Source: Negativicutes bacterium (GTDB lineage: Bacteria; Bacillota; Negativicutes; SKW292). From it: a stretch of DNA of 17,507 bases. Within the stretch, counting starts at the first letter, position 1. Every line of letters starts with the position of its first letter. Under the pieces are notes generated by a model. It did no database searches and was not told where the DNA came from. It saw nothing but the letters and a program-made list of their open reading frames with translations. The position numbers were made by a program, and so were the translations under genes. This document shows positions 6,740 to 14,100 of the stretch, in pieces. The stretch covers positions 1-17,507 of the forward strand of contig JAOAFP010000021.1 in the NCBI GenBank assembly GCA_026416215.1. The letters run 5' to 3'.

Positions 6740-7450
6740 ATGGTCACAGGACAGGATTTGCAACAACAGATCGCGAATAATCTGGCGGTCGTCCGCCGGC
6801 AGATCGCCGGGGCAGCGGCCAGGAGCCCCTGGCGGCAGGAGGTAAGGCTGCTGGCGGTGAGCAAGAACCACCCGCCGGGAGCGGTAATGGCGGCAGCCGC
6901 CTGCGGGGTCGGCGATTTTGCCGAGAACCGCGTGCAGGAGGCCAGGGCGAAGATCAGCCAGACCCCGGCCGGTATTTGCTGGCACCTGGTCGGTCACCTC
7001 CAGACCAACAAGGCCGGCCAGGCCGTCCGCCTGTTCGACCTGATCCACTCGCTGGACAGCCAGCGGGTGGCAGAGGCGGTAAACCGGGCGGCAGCCGCTG
7101 TCGGCAAGCGTCAGGCGGTGCTGATGCAGGTTAACGTGGCCGGCGAGCGGCAAAAGTTCGGCATATCCACCCGCGAGGCGATGGAGCTGGCCCGGTTTAT
7201 TGCCGGGCAGCCCAACCTTGACTTTTGCGGCCTGATGGTCATGGCGCCGTTTTATGATGATCCGGAGCTGGCCCGGCCGGTGTTCAGCCAGGGCCGGCGG
7301 CTGTTCGGGGAAATGGCGGCCGCGGTGACCGGTTTTACCCCTCGCTGGCTGTCGATGGGAATGAGCGGCGATTATCAGGTGGCGATCGAAGAGGGGGCAA
7401 ACATTGTCCGGATCGGTACGGCTATATTCGGTGAGCGCAATTACGGTTAG
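6740..7450 (+). CDS. yggS: pyridoxal phosphate homeostasis protein, YggS/PROSC family (YlmE)
   Basis: This is a cytoplasmic PLP-binding barrel protein with no known classical enzyme reaction; family members keep free pyridoxal phosphate and amino/keto acid balance in check. Starting at ATG 6740 gives 236 residues, typical for the family. PLP binds Lys42 in LLAVSKNHPPGAV; DFAENRVQEA, WHLVGHLQTNKA, IHSLDS, VNVAGERQKFG, GLMVMAP, LSMGMSGDYQVAIEEGANIVRIGTAIFG are all family motifs. The ATG at 6728 would give four more residues but lies almost at the predicted RNA start and has no ribosome site; 6740 has GGAAGGGA just upstream. It is first in the long operon, with sepF 9 bases downstream. Association with sepF is conserved from Bacillus and Streptomyces to cyanobacteria. 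Confidence 0.95.
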   Translation: MVTGQDLQQQIANNLAVVRRQIAGAAARSPWRQEVRLLAVSKNHPPGAVMAAAACGVGDFAENRVQEARAKISQTPAGICWHLVGHLQTNKAGQAVRLFDLIHSLDSQRVAEAVNRAAAAVGKRQAVLMQVNVAGERQKFGISTREAMELARFIAGQPNLDFCGLMVMAPFYDDPELARPVFSQGRRLFGEMAAAVTGFTPRWLSMGMSGDYQVAIEEGANIVRIGTAIFGERNYG

Positions 7451-7459
7451 GAGGCAGCG

Positions 7460-7903
7460 ATGAAGTTAATCGACGCGATCATGGAGTTTATCGGGGTCAA
7501 AGAACCGGAGCCGGCAGCCCGTTCCCCGCGACGGGAGAGGGAAGATCTTGCCGCCCCGGTGTTTGGTGAGTCCCGGCGGCGCAGCAGCCCGCGAGAGTAC
7601 CGGCCGCCCACCGCCAAGGTCATGCCGGTTAACCACAACACTTCGGTGATAATGATCGAGCCGGCGGTCTTTGACGATTCGCAACACGTGGCCGACTACC
7701 TGAAGAGCTTTCACACCGTGGTGATTAACTTCGAGTACGCCGACCGCGAGACGGCACGGCGGATGATCGATTTTGTCAGCGGGGTGACCTACGCCCTGAA
7801 CGGAAGCATTCAGAAGGTAAGCCGCAATATTTTGCTCTGTACCCCCCACAATGTCGACGTCAACAGTGAAATCGACGAAAGTCTGGCCGGCGAGGAGCGG
7901 TGA
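7460..7903 (+). CDS. sepF: cell division protein SepF
   Basis: SepF binds the C-terminal tail of FtsZ, anchors the Z ring to the membrane through an N-terminal amphipathic helix and forms rings that shape the septum. The 147 residues fit: MKLIDAIMEFIGV is the amphipathic membrane helix, residues about 14-52 are a basic, disordered linker, and residues about 55-138 form the conserved DUF552 domain (PAVFDDSQHVADYLKSFHTV, VVINFEYADRETARRMIDF, then VSGVTYALNGSIQKVSRNIL with the FtsZ-contacting segment). ATG 7460 has a perfect AGGAGG (7449-7454) that overlaps the yggS stop, the strongest ribosome site in this operon. proC starts in the TGATG overlap with its stop, so translation of the two is probably coupled. 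Confidence 0.97.
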   Translation: MKLIDAIMEFIGVKEPEPAARSPRREREDLAAPVFGESRRRSSPREYRPPTAKVMPVNHNTSVIMIEPAVFDDSQHVADYLKSFHTVVINFEYADRETARRMIDFVSGVTYALNGSIQKVSRNILLCTPHNVDVNSEIDESLAGEER

Positions 7904-8733
7904 TGGGCAAGGAGCTGCTGGCTGACAGGGTAATCGGGTTCATTGGCGCCGGGACGATCTGCGAGGCCTTCATCGGCGGCATGCTGGCCGCCGGCGTGAC
8001 CACCGGTCGTAGGGTTATCATTAACGATACGGCCAACGCCCGCCGGCAGTTTCTGGCCGAACGCTACCAAGTGCGGGAAACGGCTGACAAGCGGCTGCTG
8101 GTGAGCGAATCGGACATAGTGTTTCTTTCGGTCAAGCCGCAGGTAATGTCCCGGGTGCTGGCCGAGCTGGCCGGTCTGGCGTTCGCCGGCAAGTTAATAA
8201 TTTCGGTGGCGGCCGGGGTGACACTGGCCACGCTGGAGGCAACCTTCACCGACTGTCCGGTCATCCGTTCGATGCCCAACACACCGGTGGCGGTGGGGGC
8301 AGGGATGTCGGTGCTGTTTCCCGGCCGGCTGGTGGACGAGCAGCACCTCAGGGTCGCCCAGGCGATATTCAACGCCGTGGGCGACAGCATCGTGCTGGAC
8401 GAACAGGACGCCCACGCCGTGACCGGTCTGTCGGGCAGCGGTCCGGCTTACGGGTACATCATGATCGACGCCCTGGCCTCAGCCGGGGTGGCCAGCGGCC
8501 TGTCGCGGGAAGTGGCGGAAAAGCTGGCGGCCCAGACCATGCTGGGGGCGGCAAAGATGGTAATGGAAACCAAAGAACACCCCGCCAAACTCCGCGACAT
8601 GGTCAGCACTCCGGCCGGAACCACCATTGCCGGGATTCACGAGCTTGAACGGCATGGCCTGCGGGCGGTGCTGATGGACGGGGTAATGGCGGCAGTGGCC
8701 CGGTCGCGGCAGCTCTTGAATAAGGATGACTAA
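7903..8733 (+). CDS. proC: pyrroline-5-carboxylate reductase
   Basis: ProC reduces 1-pyrroline-5-carboxylate to L-proline with NAD(P)H, the last step of proline synthesis. The 276 residues show the N-terminal Rossmann glycine motif (FIGAGTICEAF, Gly15-x-Gly17), the SVKPQV segment, VIRSMPNTPVAVGAGM, and the C-terminal helical dimer domain with GLSGSGPAYGYIMIDALA and the signature near TPAGTTIAGIHELE. ATG 7903 shares TGATG with the sepF stop and has GAGGAG about 5 bases upstream; GTG 7900 adds one residue. In Bacillus this position holds ylmG. A yggS-proC pairing is familiar from proteobacteria, where proC, a PLP-linked amino acid context gene and yggT/yggU cluster. The next gene, ylmH, overlaps its end by 8 bases. 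Confidence 0.97.
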   Translation: MGKELLADRVIGFIGAGTICEAFIGGMLAAGVTTGRRVIINDTANARRQFLAERYQVRETADKRLLVSESDIVFLSVKPQVMSRVLAELAGLAFAGKLIISVAAGVTLATLEATFTDCPVIRSMPNTPVAVGAGMSVLFPGRLVDEQHLRVAQAIFNAVGDSIVLDEQDAHAVTGLSGSGPAYGYIMIDALASAGVASGLSREVAEKLAAQTMLGAAKMVMETKEHPAKLRDMVSTPAGTTIAGIHELERHGLRAVLMDGVMAAVARSRQLLNKDD

Positions 8734-9526
8734 GGACGAACGAGAGAAAATTCTTAGATATTACCGGGCAACCGGCGACGGTGACCTGGCCGCCAGGCTG
8801 CTCGATCTTGCCCAGACGGCGGTCAGCGGCCGCCGTTACCGGGTTGGCGACTTTCTCGATCGCCACCAGGCCATGGTGGCCGAGACCATTGCCCAGCACG
8901 ACCGCCAGCGGCTGGAGCTGCGCTGGGCCGGCGGATATGATCAGGCCGAGCGGCGGCGGCCGCTGTGGGTGGCGGCCGGTTACCGCGGGGCGGTTGACGA
9001 TCTGGTGACGGCGGTGGCTGTCGACTGGGACGAACGGTTTTATAACATCGATCACCGCGACCTGCTCGGTAGCCTGACCGGGCTGGGCATTGACCGGGGA
9101 CGGCTGGGAGATATCGTGCCCGGCCGGCAGCAATACCGGGCGGCGGTGGTCTGCTGTGCCGAAATCCTCCCGCTGGTGCTGGCTGAATGGCGGCAGGCCG
9201 GGGCAGCCCAGCTGACGGTCCGGGAACTGTCATTGTCGGCGATTGAGCAGCCCGAGCCGCAAAGCCGGGAAATCCGGGCGACGGTGGCGGCTTTGCGGAT
9301 TGATGCGGTATGTGCGGCCGGGTTCGGCATTTCCCGCAGCCGGGCGGCCGAGGAATTGGCGGCCGGGCGTTATCAGATCAACTGGCAGCCGGTCAGGGCG
9401 CCGTCGCAGCCGGTCAGGCCGGACGATGTTATCTCCTGCCGGGGCCGGGGGCGGCTAGTGGTAGGAGCGGTCAACGGCCAGACCAAGAAGGGGAGAATTA
9501 GTCTGACCCTGCTCCGCTGTCGCTGA
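8726..9526 (+). CDS. ylmH: YlmH-family S4-domain RNA-binding protein
   Basis: YlmH family proteins bind RNA or ribosomes through a C-terminal S4 domain; in Bacillus the family has been linked to rescue of stalled 50S-peptidyl-tRNA complexes. The 266 residues have an N-terminal alpha/beta part (about 1-170, with RRPLWVAAGY and YRAAVVCCAEILPLVLAEW) and the S4 domain at about 190-250: LRIDAVCAAGFGISRSRAAE, LAAGRYQINWQPV, RPDDVISCRGRGRL. The end GQTKKGRISLTLLR is also typical. The start overlaps proC by 8 bases and has only AAGG directly before ATG, so it may depend on coupling with proC translation. Position between the sepF part and divIVA is the same as in Bacillus subtilis. Confidence 0.93.
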   Translation: MTKDEREKILRYYRATGDGDLAARLLDLAQTAVSGRRYRVGDFLDRHQAMVAETIAQHDRQRLELRWAGGYDQAERRRPLWVAAGYRGAVDDLVTAVAVDWDERFYNIDHRDLLGSLTGLGIDRGRLGDIVPGRQQYRAAVVCCAEILPLVLAEWRQAGAAQLTVRELSLSAIEQPEPQSREIRATVAALRIDAVCAAGFGISRSRAAEELAAGRYQINWQPVRAPSQPVRPDDVISCRGRGRLVVGAVNGQTKKGRISLTLLRCR

Positions 9527-9575
9527 CCGGTGGCTGGCTGGCAGTACATACAGACAAGGAGACGGCTGACAGATC

Positions 9576-10118
9576 ATGATCACACCGCAGGATATTGTTC
9601 AGAAAAAATTCAAGCGGTCGTTCCGCGGCTACGACGATATCGAGGTTGATGCTTTCCTCGACCGGATCGCCGAGGATTACGGCCAGATGTACGAGGTGTA
9701 CGGCCAGCTGAAAACAAAGCTGTCCGAACTAGGTCAGGAACTGGAGGAGGCCCGGCGCCGGGCTGACGAAGCTGAGCGACAGGCCGGGGACCGGGAAAAA
9801 AACGGGGCCGAGCCGGCCGGCGACAGCACTGCCCTGCAGATCAAGGCGGCGGAAATTCTGATCAAGGAGGCAGAGGCAGCAGCGGCCGAAATCAGGGAGA
9901 ACGCCCGGGTTGAGGCTGAACAGATCGTCCGGGAAGCCGAACTGAGCGCGGCCGAGACCGGGCAGCGGGCCAGGGCCGAGATTCGCCTGCTTGAAACCAA
10001 AAAACAGAGTATTCAGCGGCAAATGGACGTTTTCAGGACCAGGGCGCGAACCATGCTCCGGGCTCAGCTGGCCATGCTTGACGACGGGGAACTGTCGGGT
10101 GACGATGACAGCTGCTGA
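9576..10118 (+). CDS. divIVA: cell division initiation protein DivIVA
   Basis: DivIVA recognises curved membrane at septa and poles and recruits division-site or chromosome-tethering partners. The N-terminal membrane-binding domain is clear: ITPQDIVQKKFKRSFRGYDD with IEVDAFLDRIAEDYGQMYEV, giving the conserved F-x-x-x-x-x-G-Y-D and V-D-x-F-L-D patterns (residues about 3-40). The rest is a long charged coiled coil (about 40-165), interrupted near residues 72-84 by a Gly/Pro/Asn-rich loop, and ends in an acidic tail. The 180-residue length is normal. The nearest Shine-Dalgarno, AAGGAGA at 9556-9562, is about 13 bases from ATG 9576, longer than usual; an in-frame TGA at 9567 rules out an earlier start. 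There are 49 non-coding bases between ylmH and this gene, the largest gap in the operon. yggU starts inside its last codons. Confidence 0.95.
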   Translation: MITPQDIVQKKFKRSFRGYDDIEVDAFLDRIAEDYGQMYEVYGQLKTKLSELGQELEEARRRADEAERQAGDREKNGAEPAGDSTALQIKAAEILIKEAEAAAAEIRENARVEAEQIVREAELSAAETGQRARAEIRLLETKKQSIQRQMDVFRTRARTMLRAQLAMLDDGELSGDDDSC

Positions 10119-10434
10119 CTGTCTAAGCCCGGCGGTCAACGGGGTCAAGCTGGCCGTGCTGGTCAGGCCTGGCGCCCGCCAAAGCTCGGTACTGGGAATG
10201 GAGAACCACCGCCTGCAGCTGGCGGTGGCCGCCCCGGCCCGGCAGGGGGAGGCTAATCAGGCGGTGCTCGGATTGCTGGCCAAAATCCTGTCCTGCCCGC
10301 CTTCCCGGCTGAGCCTGGCGTCCGGACAGAGCAGCAGATACAAACAGATACTGGTCAAAGGGCTGACCGTCGCCGAAGCCGGGCAACGGCTGGCCGGCTG
10401 GATCGCTTCAGAGGAGAAGGATTGTGGACTATAG
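10105..10434 (+). CDS. yggU: DUF167 / YggU family protein
   Basis: This is a small cytoplasmic protein of the conserved YggU family, whose function is unknown. The 109 residues match its pattern: GVKLAVLVRPGARQSSVLG, LQLAVAAPARQGEANQAVLG, LLAKILSCP and LASGQSSRYKQILVKGL, i.e. the PxA/GxAN and GxxSxxK motifs. The frame is open well upstream inside divIVA, but the match begins at about residue 15, so ATG 10105 (or GTG 10099) is sensible; GGGTGA is very close to the ATG, suggesting reinitiation after divIVA. It overlaps divIVA by 14 bases and ileS by 11. In gamma-proteobacteria yggU lies beside yggS-proC-yggT; here it lies between divIVA and ileS. Confidence 0.9.
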   Translation: MTAADCLSPAVNGVKLAVLVRPGARQSSVLGMENHRLQLAVAAPARQGEANQAVLGLLAKILSCPPSRLSLASGQSSRYKQILVKGLTVAEAGQRLAGWIASEEKDCGL

Positions 10435-13144
10435 CCAGACATTGAACCTGCCGCGGACCGACTTTCCGATGCGCGGCAACCTGCCCCAGCGCGAGCCGGA
10501 AATTCTTGCCCGCTGGCAGGAGAGTGACATCTACGGCAAAATACAGCAAAAAAACGCTGGCAAGCCGGTATTTATCCTGCACGACGGCCCGCCGTACGCC
10601 AACGGCGACATCCATATCGGCACGGCCCTGAACAAAATCCTCAAGGATATCATCGTCCGGCACCGGTCATTGGCCGGTTGCGCCGCTCCTTACGTTCCCG
10701 GCTGGGACACCCACGGGCTGCCGATTGAGCATGCAGCGATCAAGATCCTCGGTCTTGATCGGCGGGCCGAGTACGCCCGCCAGTGCCTTGACCGTCAGCG
10801 CACCGATTTTCAACGGCTGGGAGTTCTGGCCGGCTGGGCCGATCCCTACGTCACCCTCGATCCGGCCTACGAGGCCGAGCAAATCCGGGTGTTCGGGGCA
10901 ATGGCCACGGCCGGATTTATTTACAAGGGCCTGAAAACGGTGTACTGGTGCGGACACTGCGAGACTGCCCTGGCGGAGGCGGAAATTGAATACAACGAGA
11001 AGAAATCGCCGGCCATATTCGTGAAATTTGCCGCCGCCGGCGGACAGCTGCCGGTTGGGGTGGACCGGGAGCGGGCGTTTGCCGTGATCTGGACCACCAC
11101 CCCCTGGACCCTGCCGGCCAACGCAGCCATTGCCGTTCATCCTGATTTTGATTATTGCTGGCTGGAGCAGGACGGCGAGTTCTATCTGGTGGCCAGGGGA
11201 CTGCTGCCCCGGTTGACTGCTGACGGGGTGGTGGCCAGCGGCCGGATTGTTGCCGTAACCAGGGGTCAGCAGCTATCCGGTTTGAGTTTCTGCCATCCGC
11301 TGCTCGAAGGGCGGGTGGTGCCGGTAGTTACGGCTGAGCACGTAACCCTCGAACAGGGAACGGGCTGTGTGCATACTGCCCCCGGACACGGGCACGAGGA
11401 TTTCCAGGTCGGGCAGAAATTCGGTCTGCCGGTGTACTGCCCGGTCGACCACACCGGAACTTTCACCGCCGGGGACTGGGCGGGAATGAAGGTGGAGGAT
11501 GCCAACTGGCCGATTGTCGGTGAGCTGGGTAAACGGCAACGCCTGTTGCACAAGGGGACGATCCGTCACCAATACGCACACTGCTGGCGGTGCAAGAATC
11601 CGGTCATTTACCGGGCGACCGAACAGTGGTTCGCTTCGGTGGACGGCTTCCGGCAGGCGGCCCTGGCGGCGATCGGCAGCGTGCGGTGGATCCCGGCCTG
11701 GGGCGAGGACCGGATTCGCAACATGGTGGCCGACCGTCAGGACTGGTGCATTTCCCGGCAGCGGGTGTGGGGGGTGCCGATCCCGATTTTCTATTGTCAG
11801 GGCTGCCAGGCGGCGGTGATCGACCAGACCACGATCGAGGCTGTCGCCGGGCTGTTTGCCCGCGAGGGTTCGGACGGCTGGTGGCAGCATCCGCCGGAGG
11901 AGATTCTGCCGGCCGGCTACCGCTGTCCGGGCTGCGGCGGGGACAGTTTCAGCAAAGAAACCGACATTATGGACGTCTGGTTTGACAGCGGATCCAGCCA
12001 TGCAGCAGTGCTGAATGATCGGTTCGGCCTGAGCTGGCCGGCCGACCTGTACCTCGAGGGCAGTGACCAGCACCGCGGTTGGTTTCAGTCGTCGCTGCTG
12101 ACGGCGGTGGCCACCCGTGGTCAGGCCCCGTACCGCAGTGTGCTCACCCACGGCTTCGTGGTTGACGGGGAAGGGCGCAAAATGTCGAAGTCGCAGGGCA
12201 ATGTCGTCTATCCCCAGCAGGTTATCGCAAAGTACGGGGCGGACATTCTCCGCCTCTGGGTGGCATCGGCCGATTACCGTGATGATATCAGGATTTCACC
12301 GGAGATTTTGCAGCAGCTGAGCGACGCCTATCGCAAGATCCGCAATACCTTCCGCTACCTGGTCGGCAACCTTTACGATTTCGACTACGGCCGCGATTAC
12401 CTGCCCTACCGGCAGCTCGGCGAACTCGATCGCTGGGCGCTGGCCCGGCTGGAGGAGCTGAAGCGGCGGATAAACCGGGCTTATGCCGACTGCGAGTTTC
12501 ATATAATATACCACGCTGTCCACAATTTCTGCGCTGTGGACATGAGTTCCCAGTATCTGGACATCATCAAGGACCGGCTGTACGCCGGACGGGCTGACGA
12601 TCAGCGGCGGCGGGCGGCCCAGACCGTGCTGTACGAGGTGCTGCGTCAAACAGTGGTAATGATAGCTCCCATCCTCAGTTTTACCGCTGAGGAAATCTGG
12701 CAGTACCGGCCGGACAAGGAAGCGGGGCCGGACAGCGTTATGCTTGCTGACTGGCCGGCTGACTGCGAGCAGTGGCTGGACGGGCAGCTGGCCGGCAAGT
12801 GGACGCGAATTTTTTCCGTGCGGGGAGAAATTACCAAAAAGCTCGAAGAGGCCCGCCGAGCCAGGCTGATCGGACACTCACTGGATGCCAGAGTGACGGT
12901 CGAGGTCCCGCCGGAACGGCAGGGGGATTTTGAACTGCTTACCAGCGAGGAATGGGCAGAGGTGCTGATTGTATCGCAATTTGCCGTCAGACGGGTGGAA
13001 CGGGCGGCCGGCGACGGCCTGCAGATCAGCGTTACGGCGGCAGAGGGAAAAAAATGCCAGCGCTGCTGGATCTACAGCCCAACGGTCGGCCGGTCAGCCG
13101 TCCACCCCGAGCTGTGCCGGCGCTGCGCCGACGTGCTGGGGTGA
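10424..13144 (+). CDS. ileS: isoleucyl-tRNA synthetase
   Basis: IleS charges tRNA(Ile) and hydrolyses mischarged valine in its CP1 editing domain. At 906 residues it is full length for the bacterial type. Key motifs: class I HIGH variant HIGT at 64-67 (PPYANGDIHIGT), editing-site sequences WTTTPWTLPANAA and HTAPGHGHEDF, CISRQRVWGVPIP, the DVWFDSGSSH stretch and KMSKS at 586-590. The C-terminal zinc knuckle is intact (Cys878, Cys881, Cys898, Cys901). The start is GTG 10424 with GAGGAGAAGG (10411-10420) upstream; it overlaps yggU by 11 bases. In many Firmicutes ileS has its own T-box leader; there is no room for one here, so it depends on the operon promoter. Confidence 0.98.
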   Translation: MDYSQTLNLPRTDFPMRGNLPQREPEILARWQESDIYGKIQQKNAGKPVFILHDGPPYANGDIHIGTALNKILKDIIVRHRSLAGCAAPYVPGWDTHGLPIEHAAIKILGLDRRAEYARQCLDRQRTDFQRLGVLAGWADPYVTLDPAYEAEQIRVFGAMATAGFIYKGLKTVYWCGHCETALAEAEIEYNEKKSPAIFVKFAAAGGQLPVGVDRERAFAVIWTTTPWTLPANAAIAVHPDFDYCWLEQDGEFYLVARGLLPRLTADGVVASGRIVAVTRGQQLSGLSFCHPLLEGRVVPVVTAEHVTLEQGTGCVHTAPGHGHEDFQVGQKFGLPVYCPVDHTGTFTAGDWAGMKVEDANWPIVGELGKRQRLLHKGTIRHQYAHCWRCKNPVIYRATEQWFASVDGFRQAALAAIGSVRWIPAWGEDRIRNMVADRQDWCISRQRVWGVPIPIFYCQGCQAAVIDQTTIEAVAGLFAREGSDGWWQHPPEEILPAGYRCPGCGGDSFSKETDIMDVWFDSGSSHAAVLNDRFGLSWPADLYLEGSDQHRGWFQSSLLTAVATRGQAPYRSVLTHGFVVDGEGRKMSKSQGNVVYPQQVIAKYGADILRLWVASADYRDDIRISPEILQQLSDAYRKIRNTFRYLVGNLYDFDYGRDYLPYRQLGELDRWALARLEELKRRINRAYADCEFHIIYHAVHNFCAVDMSSQYLDIIKDRLYAGRADDQRRRAAQTVLYEVLRQTVVMIAPILSFTAEEIWQYRPDKEAGPDSVMLADWPADCEQWLDGQLAGKWTRIFSVRGEITKKLEEARRARLIGHSLDARVTVEVPPERQGDFELLTSEEWAEVLIVSQFAVRRVERAAGDGLQISVTAAEGKKCQRCWIYSPTVGRSAVHPELCRRCADVLG

Positions 13145-13147
13145 GTG

Positions 13148-13465
13148 ATGGAACAGCGTAATGGTGAAAGTCGCGGCGAACGGCGGGCGATGATGCTGGG
13201 CAAAATGGAAAAACTGCTCTATCATCTGGAGGCCATGCGGATTGGCGAATACGTTGAACTGCTGGAACAGCCCAAGCGACTGATATTCACCAACTTCGTC
13301 GCCGGTATTGCCCGGGGGCTGGGAATGGCGGTCGGGGCGTCGCTGGTTTTTGCCCTGCTGCTAAGCGTGCTGCAGAAGATAATCATCCTCAACATCCCGA
13401 TCATCGGCAATATCGTGGCCGATATTGTAAAAATCGTCGCTGAACAGACCAGAGGGGCAAAGTAG
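13148..13465 (+). CDS. DUF5665-type small membrane protein
   Basis: The protein resembles the DUF5665 group of small membrane proteins, of unknown function. It has 105 residues: a charged N-terminus (1-22, rich in Arg/Glu), a helix LLYHLEAMRIGEYVELLEQP (about 23-42), then a conserved-looking stretch RLIFTNFVAGIARGLGMAVG leading into a hydrophobic segment at about 53-76 and a second hydrophobic stretch near 78-95 (IIILNIPIIGNIVADIVKIV). The tail is short and basic. ATG 13148 follows the ileS stop by 3 bases, with GGGGTGA just upstream; GTG 13145 is an alternative. It is the last gene before the terminator at 13554-13600. Its place right behind ileS suggests it simply rides the operon; a division or envelope role would be guesswork. 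Confidence 0.82.
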   Translation: MEQRNGESRGERRAMMLGKMEKLLYHLEAMRIGEYVELLEQPKRLIFTNFVAGIARGLGMAVGASLVFALLLSVLQKIIILNIPIIGNIVADIVKIVAEQTRGAK

Positions 13466-13553
13466 GACAACCGGGGCAGTCGCAAAATGGCGGCTGACTG
13501 TTGCCGGCCAGGCAAAGAACACCACAAAATATTGGGCCGTCCGGTTTACCGGC

Positions 13554-13600
13554 GCCACAAAAATCGCAAAAAGTTGCTTTTTGCGATTTTTTTTTGTGGC
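13554..13600 (+). terminator. strong rho-independent terminator ending the yggS-ileS-DUF5665 operon (possibly bidirectional)
   Basis: A long inverted repeat: left arm GCCAC-A5-TCGC-A5-G (13554-13573), loop TTG, right arm C-T5-GCGA-T9-GTGGC (13577-13600). The inner 11-15 pairs are perfect and end in a run of nine T (13587-13595). The outer GCCAC/GTGGC arms pair again beyond the T run, leaving four unpaired T. The A run on the left means the same hairpin has a shorter U tail on the minus strand. It separates the ileS operon from the mraZ promoter, which begins only 6 bases later. Confidence 0.92.
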
Positions 13601-13605
13601 CGTTG

Positions 13606-13633
13606 TTGCAATTGTGGGTTTTTGTGGTAGAAT
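13606..13633 (+). promoter_or_regulatory. sigma-70/A-type promoter of mraZ-rsmH-ftsL
   Basis: TTGCAA (-35, 13606-13611), a 16-base spacer, and TAGAAT (-10, 13628-13633). The RNA would begin near 13640, giving a leader of about 29 bases before mraZ. The -10 box falls between the second and third GTGGK repeats and the first repeat lies in the spacer, so a protein bound to the repeats would block RNA polymerase. Confidence 0.7.
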
Positions 13634-13658
13634 GTGGTTGCAAGTGGGGAAACGTTGG
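13614..13658 (+). promoter_or_regulatory. putative MraZ operator: GTGGK direct repeats with exact 10-base period
   Basis: GTGGG (13614-13618), GTGGT (13624-13628), GTGGT (13634-13638) and GTGGG (13644-13648) are separated by unrelated 5-base spacers (TTTTT, AGAAT, TGCAA). A fifth weaker copy, GTTGG, is in phase at 13654-13658. MraZ of E. coli binds TGGGN-type direct repeats separated by 5 bases in its own promoter, and this layout is the same. One helical turn between boxes puts all of them on one face of the DNA, fitting the multi-subunit ring of MraZ. Inference: autorepression of this operon. Confidence 0.82.
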
Positions 13659-13668
13659 TGATTGGTGT

Positions 13669-14100
13669 ATGTTTATCGGCGAATACCAGCACAGCATTGA
13701 TGACAAGGGGCGGCTTACTCTGCCCAATAAATTCCGGGCGCTGCTGGGGCCTACCTTTGTTGTTACCAAAGGGTTTGACCGGTGCGTGTATGTCTGGCGG
13801 TTAACCGACTGGCAGGAATTTGAGCAGAAACTCAAGGGGTTGCCACTCAGCCGGGCTGACGCCCGGGCGGTCAGCCGTCACTTTTTCGCTGGGGCGGCCG
13901 AATGCGAGCCGGACAAGCAGGGACGGATTTTATTGCCGCCGGCGTTGCGCCAGTTCGCCGGTATCGACCGGGAGGCTGTGATCATCGGCGTGTCCACCCG
14001 CATCGAAATATGGGACTGTGCTGAATGGCAGAGGTATCAGGAACAGACGGCGGCAACGGTTGGCGATATAGCCGAAAATCTGGCTGATCTCGGTCTATGA
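13669..14100 (+). CDS. mraZ: transcriptional regulator / division protein MraZ
   Basis: MraZ is an AbrB/SpoVT-fold DNA-binding protein that forms ring-shaped oligomers and represses the dcw operon it heads. The 143 residues contain the two expected swapped-hairpin domains: MFIGEYQHSIDDKGRLTLPN with KFRALL (residues about 1-47) and ECEPDKQGRILLPPALRQFA, followed by a hydrophobic strand (about 77-120). Both have the D-K-x-GR-x-x-x-P core. The frame is open another 56 codons upstream, but that stretch runs through the terminator and promoter, so ATG 13669 is right; GGTGA lies 7 bases before it. rsmH overlaps its stop by the 4 bases ATGA. The periodic repeats just upstream are its likely binding site. 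Confidence 0.96.
   Translation: MFIGEYQHSIDDKGRLTLPNKFRALLGPTFVVTKGFDRCVYVWRLTDWQEFEQKLKGLPLSRADARAVSRHFFAGAAECEPDKQGRILLPPALRQFAGIDREAVIIGVSTRIEIWDCAEWQRYQEQTAATVGDIAENLADLGL

Noticed and set aside
9991..10104. In-frame upstream extension of yggU within divIVA
   Set aside because: DUF167 proteins are about 90-110 residues and the extension only reads divIVA in another frame.
11273..12151. Open frame of 292 codons on the minus strand inside ileS
   Set aside because: It is fully opposite conserved synthetase sequence, including editing and catalytic regions, and has no family-like pattern or ribosome site.
13541..13552. Short palindrome CCGGTTTACCGG before the terminator
   Set aside because: Four pairs only and no T tail; such CCGG palindromes are frequent by chance in this DNA.
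13501..13668. In-frame upstream extension of mraZ by 56 codons
   Set aside because: It runs through a terminator hairpin, a promoter and the repeat operator, and MraZ proteins begin with MFIGEY-like sequence exactly at 13669.
13466..13668. Search for tRNA, small RNA or riboswitch in the largest gene-free gap
   Set aside because: Apart from the terminator, promoter and GTGGK boxes I see no cloverleaf, T-box or conserved aptamer-like structure.
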